A stretch of DNA of 64,000 nucleotides from Branchiostoma belcheri (lineage: Eukaryota; Chordata; Leptocardii; Amphioxiformes; Branchiostomatidae): NCBI RefSeq assembly GCF_001625305.1, contig NW_017804242.1, forward strand, positions 2,453,987 to 2,517,986. Direction: 5' to 3'. Below are positions 12,008 through 27,000 of the stretch, piece after piece. A program made the position numbers and the translations under genes. The notes beneath the pieces are model-generated. The model was not told the origin of the DNA. It worked only from the letters and a program-made list of their open reading frames with translations, and ran no database searches. Position 1 is the first letter of the stretch, and every line of letters begins with the position of its first letter.

Positions 12008-15000
12008 CTTGCTCCCGGCGTTCGTAGTCGCGGCACCGTGGCCACCACTGTTGTTGGAATTTGGTCCAACGCAGTTTGCGGCGACGGTTCCGCCTGCTGC
12101 GTTCTGTACGGCAGCGACGTTGTTGGCGTTCTGTACACAGTTTGCAGCAATGTTGTTGCTAGCGTTGTTCAGGTGTTGTTGTTGTTGGTGTTGTTGCAGG
12201 CTGACCTGGTTGACGGTGATGGGGATGGCGGTGCCGCCGTTCGACGACATTGACACCAGCACCTGCTGCGGGTGGTGGTGCAGCTGCGGCGGCTGCTGCG
12301 GGGAGACGTTCACGATCTGCTGCATCACGCCGCCGCCCACGTGCACCTGGTTCGACTGGATCGACTGGATCATGCCCTGTGGGACCTGGATGTGCTGCGG
12401 GAGCGCCGCGCCCTGCGGCAGCCGAACCACGTTCGGGAACCCGACGAAGCTAACCGGGACACCGACGTGCTGGGTGTTCACGAAGCCGGGCGGCGCAGTG
12501 ACACCGCTACTGTCCGCCGTTGCAGCTACTTGCACTGGAGTCAACATTCCGGCACTGTTGGACACAGGTCTGTTGACATGGGTTAGACTCGTGTCAGCTG
12601 AAAGGTTGCTTCCTTGCATGGCACACGAGGCCTGGCCGTTTTCGTAAACGCCGGCTATGACGGGTACGCTTGCGACGCTGGCTGCGCGGACATTTTCTAC
12701 CTCGTTCTCGCAGAATTTGCCGGTCACAGGAGGCGCGCTGGATGCCCGCTCAGGCTCGTCCTGATTCCGCTGCCTCGCGGCAACGCTTCTGGCCTTTCCA
12801 GCGATGTCCCTCAGCTGGTGTTTCAAGGCTTGCGTGGAGGAAGACAGGAGGTAGTGGGAGGAAACCTTCGACGCTCTGAGCGTCCGGGAACCCCCGTGCG
12901 GGGGTAACGAATGCACGCTGGCCGCACTCCTCTCGCTGCTCACACTACCACTGCTCGAGATCGAGTCTGCCGGCGAACTCGCTTCCAGGAGTTTTGCCGG
13001 AAACTGGCTCGACTTCACATTGAACGCCTCTGAAGTCTGTGGTACCACCTCCAGTGTACTAGGTCTCCGTGAAGAAGTGTCTGTTGTGGTACTTATACCT
13101 GTCGGTTTATCTGAAGGCGGTTTGCCGGTTATCAGTTCAACCAACGTAATGTTCTTCATGTGTGATCTGTCGACAAGTGGCTGCGACAGGCTTTCCTCTG
13201 CCACCTTCTGTGGGGCCTGTGGAACCGAGAGCCTCGAATCTGCTGAGCCCGAATGTGCTGCTGCCTCTGTCTGGCTTGTAAGGTGCCCTGGTGTGCCTGC
13301 CACCTGGAAAGCATAACCTGATGTTACATGTCAATCTCTCACGCCTGATTAGTCACAGCTTGGTCACATAACAAGGTTATGTCTCAATCTGTCATCCGAT
13401 TTGTTACAGCAAGGTCAAATGACAAGGTGTAATTTTTATGTCATCTGTACAACTTTACTACATGAGTTTGCAACATTCTGACCTTGTTACTACAGCATAT
13501 TGTTTTAGATTCTAAACTTACTGTTGTTTTATTTTGTCCCAAATTTATCTTATAAAAGTGTCACTAATTCTACAATTTTCACAATCCTATAGAGCCAAGA
13601 ACAAATTAATGCACCTAAATCATAATTACACAACGCATTTAAGGGTGTTCTTTGTTCCCTACGTTAGAATACACATAGTTTCAATCTTGTTCATTGAGAA
13701 CTACGTTTGAAACGTTTTGCTGCTCAAGGAAAGTAGTCGGAAGACTTGATAATAACAATGTAGTTGGATACAGAAAAGGTTGCACTGAAGAGTCATCAAT
13801 AGCAATAGTTTCAGTTTCAAATGTTTTGGATAGACAGTCCTAGACAAAAAAAGTAGGTCTAATTATCTGCACAGATAGCCTTCATCTGATTCTGAAACAA
13901 AAATAATCACACCAAAGAATGAAGACCAAGTTCCAACAACAATCCTACACAACTTCTTGTTCATCTCTTTACTTTCCTCACCTACAAATTACTACACAAA
14001 GACAGATGTTTTTTCAAAATAGGCTTTAATCTACACTTAGAGGACCTTTCACAAGGTGTGAACAGAACAGAGTGATTTTGTAACAGTTGTAACTTTCTTC
14101 TGTGCAAATAAACAGCAGATACAGAGAGGACATTTCAGAGATTTCAACGAGGCCTTGCCTATACTTAGTTCAATCCATTGTTGGTACAAGTGCTGCATAT
14201 CTATATTCAATGGCTTTTTTTGCTTACTCCCCTATGCTCTAGCCCTACTTTCATCTCAAAACTGTTCACTGTTACAGTAACCAACAGCAATGTTCTCTAT
14301 TCACAACCACAAGAGCCATGTTTTGACAACCAGTTATAATTGCATGCACTGATGAAGATGACAGAGGGTCATCTAAACATGGTTGTGAGTAAAGAATATT
14401 GCTTTTGAATCATTCACCAGCTGGATGAAATTAATCACAGATAGCACAGTACCCTTTTGGTAAGTTGTGATATTATAGGATTTGAGTAACCTGAAGCCAC
14501 AGCTTCAACTTACGACAGTTTGACTCCTTTCAAATCGATATAAATAAGGTGCTTGGCAGTTAGGAAAAACTTTCCGTACTTTTTTGGACTTAGTCTTATG
14601 GCGTAGTTGAACCTATTCAAAGATGGTCACAACCCACATATTTCAAACACTTTGATCAGCTGCCATGCACCTTTCGAACTACTGAAAATGCCACTACCGG
14701 TAGTTTCTGTCACTATTCGTGACCTACATGATTACAATTCATGGACAATAGGGCAAAAACATACATAGCAAATTTGTATTTCATCAAAAGTGCAAAAAAT
14801 TATCATATTTCATCCTAAAACTGTATGGTGGGATTGCCCTTTGACATTACTGCTACAGGAATTAAAATCTGCTGTTCATTTGCGAGGGCCTGAGTTAAAG
14901 TAGTGAACAGTACTGAAATAAAGTTGCAACATCTTGTGAGAGGTGGAAAACTATGCACTAAACAGGTTGGAGACTTTTGAAGACATTCTTGGGGAAGGAT

Positions 15001-18000
15001 ATATTGCTTCCAGTGACTACCCTGTTAGTTGAAGGAACTTGGTACTCCAAATGAGCAATGCAGTCAAATAACTCCATGCATGCGTTCACACTGAGCTTGT
15101 ATTTTAGTCAAGTCACCAGATAACAAGTTCATAAAATCTCAGCATTCATTTTTTTCAAACTTGATTGAAACGTCCACGACCACAAGTGAGAGAAAAAGTA
15201 TGATGATAATAATAAGAAGAACGTACAAAAATATACAGAGAGAAAAGCGCTATTGTAATAGTTTGGTATTTATACATGCAAGACAGGCACAATGATGACA
15301 ACCTGATGCGTGAGCTGCACGGACGACCCGGGTGCAGAGAAGGGTACCGTAGTCTTTGGTTCCGTAACCGTGGCAACAGTGTGACCTGCCGCCGCCGCAG
15401 ACGTGGACAGTTGCTGGGGCGTGGCCACCCTGGGTTGCCCGGGTGATGACGACATCAGCCCTGTCCGGTTTGGAGAGGTGGGAGACACGTGTAGAGCTGC
15501 TCCAACCTGTGGGCACACGGGAAACCATTGTTAGGGGTTTACGGTAGCCTCTACCAGGCTTCAGATGTGGCTGGAAAAAGTAGAAATTGGCCAAATACAT
15601 GTAGAGAGATACTAGCAGTAACATGCCAGAGGAGTTGGTCTGCTAGAGGAATGGCAAACTGTACTCTTTCAGCGGACCAACTCCCCTGGCATGTTATCTG
15701 CCTATTTGGCCAATTTCTACTCTGTCCAGCTGCTTCTGAAGCCTGGTAGAGGCTAGAGTTATGTGTCCTTTAACCTCTATGTCACGTGACTTTCCTTTTG
15801 CTAGCCTATTAAACATGGTTGATGCAATCTGAAAGCTACTCCAGCTGAACTATTTTATAATGCGTAAGAGCTTAATCCTTGTACTACAATACAATACAAG
15901 TGCAAACATGACAAGACTGATCCTTACCGGAGCCTGCAGCTTGCCCTGCATCTGTGTGTGGGTCCTGGCCTGCAGCTTGGCCTTGGTCTGGGCCTTTATC
16001 TCAGCCAGGGTCCTGGTACGGCCTTGTTGATTCGCTGCTCTCAAGGCCTGGAAGGGGAGGCATTATTATGTACCTTTGTCATTTCTTCTTATTATTATTA
16101 TTACTTTGTTTTATTGTTTCATTTTATGTGTAAAGAAAGGGCTGATAAGTTTCATAACTTTTTTGCCCAATCCTCGAAAAATAAATGTGAACTAGAAAGG
16201 CCAATATTTGCTTTGGAGCAAATACAGCGATGGGTTCACCACATTTTACGACATGGCAGGGAAAGAATGAGAAACACAAGGGAAAACAATGATTTACATT
16301 GATATAACTATAATATGAAGTAAAATACAACTAAAACAACAGTTAGATAGCTATTCCCTACTTTATTGGTTTGGATTTTTAATTGCATAATGCAAACTGT
16401 TGATTTTCAAAATAAAAAAAAAGTACCATGCCCCGCATTCCAATGCTGGAGCAGGAAAGCTTGAAATCCCTACCAAAACACTTGAATACAAACATACTGT
16501 CAGTATGGAAATGCTCTGTGCAGGTGTTAATCAAGTTAAATCCCAACAGCCAATCAGCAAGAAATGCTCTGTGCAGGTGGAAATGCTCTGTGCAGTCTGT
16601 TAATCAAGTTAAATCCCAACAGCCAATCAGCAAGAAGAATAGAGGAAAGCTGCATGCCTATTGGTTGATGCCCTGCATTCCATTGTGATGACTCATGCCC
16701 AAACGTGGTAAACAAGGCACACTAACACAGTAATACATTTGCTATAACACAGCCAAAAAACTCAAATAAAACCATTCTAAAAGCCTGTATCACAATAATT
16801 TAAAAAACGCCTAGGGGTATTTGCCCACTGTACCTCCATACCAAATTTCAGGACCTCGGGCCCTAAAATGAAGAAGCTGAATCCATTTAAAAAATGGCAG
16901 GAGAAGAAGGAGAAGGAGGAGAAGAAACATCAGAAAAAGCAATATGGGTGTGGTGTGGTGAACCCATAATAAAATAAAATAAGGGGAGGCAGACTCTTAA
17001 TGTGGTTGACACCGTACATGTGCATCCCGGGAGTACATTCATATCATTGTACCAGCAAACCTGGTTTCAAGAGCCACCAAAGGACTGAGGACATCCCAGT
17101 AGCCAGTAATGTCAAACCTATACAAGTGACCACCTCTACATACAGACAGCCTGGCCATTGTGACCACTTTTTGACTCAAGCATGAAGAATCCTGTCTACA
17201 GTGACCACCCGTCTGCATTGACCAGATTTTCTTGGTCATCTGAGTGGTCTTCTTGGGCAGTTTTCACTGTGCCAAGCTATTGCTCTATCTCTATCCTCTC
17301 CTTGGTGCTGAATAGCTATCATCTATGACATTACTTGTATCTAAGATTTACTAACAGCTGTTTCCTTTGTTTTGGATGGCCTTGACGAGATTGCCAGAAA
17401 AAAGTGAAATTCTAGCAACCACATGAGACCTTATCGACACATTATCAATAGACCTTAACAACAACCACATGAGCTTTAAGGCTGCATTAGTATCATAATT
17501 AGCTTTTTACTCTGTACATAATGATATTTGATAATTTTTGTACATAATTAATTCTGTGTATAATTTTTACCGAATTGTATATTTCACGTCTACTGATTTT
17601 TGATGACCAATGTTTATTGTTTGACTTGGTTTCGTATTGTTTTGTATTATCATTTCAGGTTTGGGAGGACAACTTGTAAAGGCGTTGATACACCTGTTTT
17701 GTCCTCCCTTCCACTTGTTTTTGCATGTGGTACATTCAAATAAAGAAATAAAGAGACATGCTCAGCAGATAACACCCCACCTCTTCTCATACAGGATTCA
17801 TACATTAGTTACCCACCTGTGTCTGTGCTTTGATCTGTGCCAGGGTTTTCGCTCCCCCTTGTTGTTTGGCAGCGGTCTGGGCCTTGATCTGGGCCAGCGT
17901 TCTGGTCTGTCCCTGTACTGGTCTTCCTACCACTTTAGCCTACACAGAAAGGAAACATTCATCAGTACAGGGTGACACCACAGTGTATTGAACATGTATT

Positions 18001-21000
18001 CTAAATGTACATCCGAGGCTGTAAGGTAAGGAAATTGTACATTATGGTGGTTAATCTCATTTACAAATGCTAAATTTCAAGTCAATCCATTGATCTAAAG
18101 TGACATAAATCCAAGTTGGAATTTTTGCTGTCTTTTTAATGAATATCCTAAAATTGAGACTCCAGGATTCTACCAGCAGAGATCCCAATCAGAGTTTCGG
18201 TTGATATAGACTCCAATCCAGACCTCTACTGGTAGAATTGCAGATTCTGCCAGAGCGGAGTCTCTACCAATGAGATCACACAGACAGCAGTAAGTCATTA
18301 CCTGAGTCTGTGCCTTGATTTGTGCCAGTGTTCTCGGCTGCGAGACCGGCTTCTGCGGCGCCCCTATAGACGGCTGGGTCAACTTTGGCCTCTTCTCCGG
18401 CACGATCTGTTTAACCATTTCTACTTTCCGTTTCGCCGTCGGCTCCCCGTAAAGCCCGTGTTGCTGTGACGCCCCCTGTTGTTGCGCCACGGCTCCGGAC
18501 TGGAGCGCCGTCGGTTCAAGACCTGGTGAAAAACCAGGCATGGATGTCCTAGAAAAAGTCTCCGCTGAGCACAGAGTCTGTTGTGAGTGGCTTGATGATA
18601 CAGCAGCTTTTTGTGACGCCGCAGATGACGTCGCAGAAGAGGGTATTTTCTGGTGGGTGGGGCTTTTCTCATGTACAGAGGAGGAATGGTGACGCTGAGA
18701 CTGGTGCGCTTGTCTCTGGTGATGATGATGATGATGACTCGAAGAAGAAACGTGGCCTGGCTTCTTGTGATGATGATGAGAAGACAGCGCCTTTTGACCA
18801 ATAGCAGCCAGGCTGGCACTTGCGGATCCGGTCGCCGCTGCCATCTGATTGGCTACGGACAGCGAGGTGTGCTGTTCAGCGGGAGATTTCTGTGCAGCCA
18901 TGATCAGCGACTGGGCTACAGACAGAGAGCGGAGTCCACTAGTGTAAGAGGTTCCTGACAAAGCAGTGTTTAGCAAGCCTGCGGTCGGTATAGAGAGGTC
19001 CTGTAGCAGGGAGGCAGTGCTGGGGATGGGCTTCTGTTTCTTGGAAGGAGAAGACTGTGGGCTGAAAAAGAAAAGAAACACAACTTTTAAAGTACAGATA
19101 CTTATTAGATAAATAGATAAACTACATGTAGAAAGGTAACATCTGCAAAGAAAATGCATGTTTACTTTCACATGGTCTAGCATAGCAAACTACTGCTCTG
19201 TTAATTCTTCTTCAATCACATCAAACTCTGTCCTGCTACATAATGTAACCCAACACCAAAGGTGACAGATGTCTGGTCAAGGTCATGTTTGGGGAAAAAA
19301 TAGAGCAAAAACAATATGTTTTCCTTCTGTAAAAATTCCATTATTTTTATTTAGTCCCTGAAAGTCGTGAATGCTACTTGAATGTCTGGCAGTTATTAAA
19401 ATCTATCCAGCTACATTAAATGTTCTGTTGTGTTTTCACAGAGCACATTTTCACATTTCAGTTTTAAATTTGGGACCGAGATTTACAGGTTGGTCCTAAC
19501 CTGTTCTGTCCCCAGAAGGCTTCATAGTGTTTCTCCTTCCAGGGGTCCAGCTTGGCCCTCTCCTTCTCCTCCTCCTGCTTGAGGCGCAGCTGCATCTCAG
19601 GTGTGAACTCACCTGGACAGAAAGGAAACACCTGGGGGTCAAGGGACCACACCATTAAGAGACAGACAGGGAGAGCTGTCTCTTACACAATGGACCAAAC
19701 CATTCCAAAAACTGAGCATATATTTGTACTGGGCATTAACCTTTTGACTTAATTGATTTCGAACAAAAACCCTGCTTTAAATTGTGTTGATATGTAACCA
19801 TCGCGATTGACATTATTGAACATGTATAATGTAATAATAACTTATTACGTTGGTTTTACTGTACAGACTGTAAATTCGTACATTTTGGCACAATTAAGTT
19901 TGAAATTTGGAATTAAGTTTAATTTGAAATTAAGTTTTTACTGCAAGGACAATTTGCTCCATGTTTTATGAATATGCTGTATATTACTAGTGTACAACAG
20001 TACCTTACTTTACTTAGGCAACCCTATACATATAACCCTGCAACAGTACACCACAGTAAAAAAAGTACATGGCTCCAATTTTGGGCACACAAAAGTGCAT
20101 AAAAATTCTGCTTCCAGTATTCCCAGCCCCAAGTTCTTTCTAGAAGCCCCGAGGATCCCCTCCCATCACATCTTACCATCGGCAAGCCTCTCCTTCCAGT
20201 CCAGACAGGCGCGTGTGAAGAACTCGTTGCTAAGCGCGGTGCTGCTGAGCTTGACGGTCCCGTCCCCACCGATCTGACGGTCGCACTCGGGCAGCTGCAG
20301 CAGGAGCTGGTACTGGTAGGACGGCGGCAGGCTCGCAAACGTGTGCTTGTTTACTAATGCCTGGGAAGGAAGGAAATAAAAGTTCATTATACCTATTATA
20401 GGGATCAATGTTGTATTGTGTGTTTTCTGCAGTGTGATCAGACAGTGGCAGGCTTGCAGAAGTGCGCTTGTTCACCAACACCTGGGCAGCAGCAAATAAA
20501 GTGAAAAAAGGAAAGTAATCTAGGAGCATTTTCACTCAATGACCTTAATGAACAGTTGAGATACTCTTCCACTGGTCATGTACTACAGTATATGCAGGTA
20601 CATGTACATGTCAAATTTTTACCATGGCCACATTCTTTTTTCTATCTGATCATGGCACAAAAGGATAGCAATGAAAAAGGTCTCAAAAAAAATATTGCCA
20701 TCTGTATTTATAAGATATAAAACATTAAATTTTAACAGTGACTTACTCTTAGGTTGGTGTTGACAAAGATGGAGTCTGGAGTTTCCACATCAATATTTCC
20801 TGATTTGGTCAGGTCAATAGGAGCAGCTGAAACAACAAAACAGAATATGTTATACAAGATTGTATACCTTTATGCTATGAGTTTCCCAATGTGCAATATC
20901 AATAGTCTTTCAGCTTGAAAATGATTGGACTTTTACAGATATAAAACATGTATTTCCTCAACTAATAAACACCTTTAGCTGATGTAAGTGGGCAAAAATA

Positions 21001-24000
21001 CAGCCACGTAGAATGCATTCTTATTAATGTGACTATAAAGTATCATTACCATTAACTTGGTGTCCTTCAAATAACATGTTATGTACTAGAGGAAAATTGG
21101 TCTGATCTTTCTTACCAGGTGGAAGCTTTTTCTGAGATCTTCTTCTTGGCTGTGGAAAAAAAAAATCAAATTATTTGTGTTGGAAGTAAAGGGTTGTTAA
21201 TTAATCTACCAATGGAAATTTATTTATTGCAAGATAAATTTTGAATATATTGAAAAGTTTATTGCAAATTCTTGCCCGGAGGCTAATTGCAAATTACAAA
21301 ACATAAAAGAACAATGAAACAGAGTATAAAATAACTAAAGTCTATGCGATAAAGGTAGCTGTCTAGAACTATGTCTAAAACTATATGTCTGAAGGGTTTG
21401 ACTTCTCTTCTGTAAACCAATATAGTAACATCTTTGTAAAATCCCCAAGGGTAATATAATTAGATTTCTGCAGATATTTTGTATACAGGTCTCCTCCTCT
21501 TGCATATTACAGGCATTATTACCTTTCTGCTGAGCCCAGGAAGCGAGGACAGTAGCGATGTTAGAGTGGGTGCCTGGGATGTCTGGGACTGGGTACTGGC
21601 CGTGAGGCTGGACAGGGTGGAGCTTGCCGACGTGTACTCCTTAAACGAGGGAAACTGACTGGAGGAACCTGCAAGAAAGGGAAACACAACCACTGAGAAC
21701 AACTCTGGCTTTAGTGAGCACCTGGGCTCGAAATACATGTACTGGATGCATATGCTCCTTAAATTAGTGCAGGTAAAATTGGAGCAGTGCAAGTATTTCT
21801 TACTACCTAACTACCTACACCTAACCTGCACTGGTCCGTGTACTGGGTATATGCAGGTTAATTGTGCAGGTATTTTTGATGTCTACCTGCATCTAACCTA
21901 TACTAGGTTTATGCCTTTTTGGAGCAGGTAAAATTGGATAAATTATGATTATCTGCACCTACACTGGTCCATGTACTGGGTTTATATACAAAGTGGACTT
22001 TTATTTGCTGTTTTGACCTATGACGTATAAAAGAAATAAATTTTGAAATAAATAACAATGGTTTCTGCACTAACCTGCTGCATCACCAGGTGGAGTGACA
22101 GGCTTGAGGATGAGTCTGGGGATGTCCTTGGATCCCTTCTTCCTCCTCTTGTGGGAGTGCTTCATGCCATGCTTCAGGGAGCGCTTGCTATGGTGATGGT
22201 GATGCTAAAGAAGTAAAAAAAAAAGATATTATTTTAGTGATGTCAACTGTACATGCATCGTAATGTATGGGCTAGCTAATGCAACTTCCAGGAATATTGC
22301 ATCACACATGTACAGTCAAATCTGTGACACCTCTATACAAGCCAAGGACCATTTAGTCAGTATGACCATTTCTGGGTGGGTGGTCCCATAGAATAGGTTA
22401 GATAATTTTTCACAATTATATCTCTATAGACAAATGTCCACATAGACCGGATTTCCCCTAAGTGGTCTTCTTGTGCTCTCCAAGAAGAGTTGATTGGGAA
22501 GATTGTGACCTTCTATGAACCATTTTCTGACAACCAGTCCAATCAATGATGGCCTATTGGATACTGTCTTCGCAGTTGGCTACAACTTTGCCACCAAAAG
22601 ACCTGCTTGGAGATCAGTCTTTAGTTTTGGGGCAGTTTTGACTTCAAACAATGCAGCTATCAGACCAATTACTCCAACTAACGTTGTTGAAAAGCAACTT
22701 AGAGACACAGACTGTTCTGCCTAAAGCTATCTACGGCAAACAGCTGAGTTATGAAAGAATGATCACTTCATTTGCTTCCCCTGCTGTCGGCATCGATGGG
22801 CTTCTCAGCGGCTCATCCCGTGTGCGCCCACCCATCAGCGTCAACCTGAATCAACTACGGCGAGACTCGGATGTCAGAGTAAATACAGAGGCCGTCAGTT
22901 ATCTTCAAACTTTGCCGAGCACTGACGTCAATTCGTTTGGCTGCCTCCCAAGTCAAGAAAAGTCCTCAGGCAGTGGCGTGTACTACAACTGTATCACGTA
23001 ACGTTGACAGGCACCTTGTAAACGTTGGTGGCAATTTCACTGCCAAAAGCAATTTGCTATGAAGTGTTACTATAAAACAACTGTGACAGTGATATACCGA
23101 TAACCCGGAAATTCCCTCCCCCGCTCAAAAAAAATTGCAATGCTTTTTTCTGTGCTGTATTTGGGAATCTTTGGGAACCTAGTAAACTTTAGAAAAAAAG
23201 ATACCAGAAAAAAAGGCCCCATAATATATTGATACCAAAAAGAAAGGCTAATGCCAGAGTAAAGGTAATAAAATGCCTACAAATATGTCAAAAATTAGCT
23301 GCAGCCTAAACCTCTTCCAGGAGAGTAGGGTGGAAGAGGCTAGAAGAAACACAACTTGCAATTGCTATGTGAATATCCTACATGTACTTAGCAGCTAAAG
23401 CAGAAAACATAGAGAAATAAAAAAATAACCTTGCTATATACGTTTATGTGAGGCTCCTACTTTGCTGTAACTGATTCACAAGGCGGCTACTACAGAGTCA
23501 CAAACATCCCAGAAACACATCTGAAACCCACCTTGCTATGTGAAGATCCCACCTTGCTGGGACTGAGGTTGCTGGCACCAGGCTGGTAGGAGGTCCCGGG
23601 GATGGCAGTGTAGGAGTGCTCATGGTGCTGTCTCATGGCGGCCGCTGCTGGCGTGTTCAGGATGGCGGTGGCCGCGGCTAGCTCATCTTCGGGGAGTTTC
23701 ACACACAAAACTGTCAAGAGAAATTTAGCCACCAATTTATAAAGAGAGATATACAATTGTCTAACGCACATTTCTAAAGCATGTTGGCAGAACGTATTGT
23801 GCCAGCGTGAAACACAAGTTTTTATGACTTAGGTTGGATGCCTGTATCAGAATTTTACCTTTTACAAACAACATCTTTTTTGGGCCAACATTTGACAGCT
23901 ATGGACAGGATGTCACCTTAAATACATGAATACAACCTTCGTGCAATGAATAATATAAACTGGTTTCTCACAGGTGAAATACGCTCTGCTGACGTGCACA

Positions 24001-27000
24001 TTTCAATACTGGTGTCACCACTGGTGTAACTGTGTCAAGTTGCTGTCCATATCCATTAACCTTTAGCACACTGAAGTAGCCATTTGGCTACCAGTTCCCT
24101 ATTGGCATAGTATTGCTTACCAGATTACAGGCACAAATGTCAGGTTGACACATTTACCCAAGAATCTAGATCTGGCGGTAAAAGCCGTTAATCCTGGCCA
24201 AAACTGTTCCCTTGGCCCCACCGTGACTGGGTCATTGTCTTATTATCACCCCACCAACAAGTGTGAACAATGGAACTGACATTCCAAGTCTAATGACCTG
24301 GGGGGCTTTCCCACAGGGCAAGGTACTAGTGCACTGATGCAATCTTCAAGCCAAGATATCAGTCGGGGGTTAGATTTTGTTGGTCTTGTTTGCTGCCTTT
24401 CTTTAAAATCTACATTTCTAGAGTAGTAGTTGCAATTACTCCCTAGAGCAAGGACAAGAATGGTAGGAAAGGTCAAAACCTCTGCTTTGGAGAGTAACAT
24501 TTACGTCAACATGGACATGTGATATCCACTGTGACACAGCCGTATATAACTCTGAAGTAAAGTCGAACTGTCATTTCTAACACAAAAATTGGACTTACCC
24601 AAGTTGGGGTCCAAAGTATGGCTTGGAACTTACAGTTCAGCCTTGCATCAGAATTACTACCGAGCTCATTACACAGATGACTCCAAGCTAAGCTGTAGGT
24701 AACACTTATTGCCAGCCAGCAGGATAATTTGAGCATTTCATAATGAAACAAAGGTAAAAAATCCTCTCACCTTTCCTTTTCTCCTTCCCTTTGATAGGAG
24801 CGGCCTGTCCGTCGCTGACACTCGTGTCTGTTTGGCTGGACTCTGGCTCTGAGTCGTCCTGGTAAAACCGCTCCACTCCCTCCGGAAGATCGCTCTGGGA
24901 CAAACATGACAAAACATGATATGAACGGCCCTAAAGTGCTTGCTTCTTCCAAGATATCATATCTGGAACCATGTCTGTCTAGTTCTGTGCATGAATAGGT
25001 TAGAATCAGGCACGGTTTTGGACAGTCTCCGCATATCCACGAGCATAGATTTGCTCCAGGCACAGTTCAGGGTATGTGTGAATTACCCAGAACCGTGCCT
25101 GAGCATAGTTCTGGATAAAGCACAGTTCTGGATACATTCACACAAAACATATTACATCTTACAAGAGGTGGCACCCCGTCTATATTTTTCAAATGCTGTG
25201 CCAGAATAGATATCGTCAGCAATGGGCAAAACGAATGCCTGGCCATGAAAAATCTGGGTTTTGCACAGGCACAGGTACATTCTCCCAACATGCTAGTCAA
25301 CCCCTGACATACACTACTAAGACATTGCTTTACCTTGAGTCCATACACCCCCATCTTGCCAGCCACCTTGTAGAACAGGCTGTCCTCCCCACGAGAGTTG
25401 GAGTGTAACATGGCGTTCAGACAGGCCAGGGGGGTGGTTCCACTGTGGGGAGGGGGGCATCATCAATCATCAAGCTTTCATATTTATTAGCAAACATGTC
25501 TCTATACTTCCCACCAGAACATACTAACAGCATTGATATATTCATACATAATATCCTTGAAATAATTTAACACTAGCACTATCATTACTGTTCATAGTAT
25601 GCTTCCCTATAGGAGAAAAATACAAAGTTTTCTCTGTAAAGCTGTTTTGACAGTGTAAAAATACTAGTAGTAGTAGTAAATCTGAAAATCTCACATGTTC
25701 TTGTAATCTCATCAAAAACAATGTCTACCTTCATCTGTCATACAAGTCAGGTGTGATGTTCTCCACAGTAAGGTTTGTGATGATGCATATTCCTGATCCC
25801 AAGCATTTTTGGATGCTACTTGTATTAATTATTGAAAAATTCTGTACTATGAAACATCATTAATTTGTGCGAGTATCTGAGTGTGATTGTGTGTCATGGA
25901 ATAATTATTTTACAAAAAAAAGCTTTCCAAAATCCAAACCATTCATTTTCTCTACTCCCTGTCACTACTTGAAATGAAAACATGACACTATAATAATTTA
26001 AATAGCATATCTGTATACCACCATTTATCATTCATACATCTAGGATATATGTCTTAAGTTTATGTGTTATAGATGTACATGTGTACATGTAATAAAGCCT
26101 TATAAATTACATACTGTCATAGAGATGATTTTTTTGCAGTCATAATGAAACTGTAAAATGAAAAAGTACACAATTTGCTATAAAAGTTTTGGCAGCATTT
26201 GCTTACCCTTCTTGTACCTGTACCTGTATTAACCATGATATGACTGTGCAAGTCATACACAAGCCTTATTTTTTTGTGCCTTTTCTAGACTAGTATAGGA
26301 AAAACTACATACTACCTAGGGTGGGGCACTCGCTGCACTCAAAGCTCTACTTCTATAAGTGCCCACTGCACATCTGCTTAGTATTGCTGACCAGCATAGC
26401 AATTTTTTTTGCAGAGATAGGAAGTACCTTGAAGCAACTGATGAGTAGACTATGTATAGAATGTGTGGTAACACTTTCATACATGATAACATGTGCCAAT
26501 TTCAGATGTCAGAGTTGACAGAATGGCAATGATTTCTGCCTACACAAGTTATATTGCAATGGAACACTAATAATATTGTATGTGTAACAGGAAATTCAGA
26601 ATGCTCTTACAAGGAACGCAATAATTAACCAAATTTCAATTTAAAAAGGAGTCCATTTTGAAATTATTATGCTTTACATTTACATGATATATGTATGTCC
26701 TATCGAAAGCTTGTAGTAGTTGTACCCGATGACTTGAACATTGACTAACTATGGTGTTAACAAAATTGTACACTATAGCACTTGCTGGATGAAAAGCAAC
26801 ATTTCACTTTCAGTTCCATACATACTTAATACTCGTAAAATTATTTATGCACAGGTCCAGACCTGAGCATCTTTACCTGAACAAAGTAAAAAAACATTTT
26901 TTTTGTATGCTTAAAAGACAGATTAACAGCATCTCAAAAAGGCTTGCCTCATCCAACGTTTATTTTATTATATTATTATTCATATTATAATCATAAGTCA

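Noticed and set aside
11907-12647. 246-codon open frame on the plus strand
   Set aside because: Antisense shadow of the ASXL last exon; Cys- and Trp-rich low-complexity translation of the Gln/Asn-rich coding strand.
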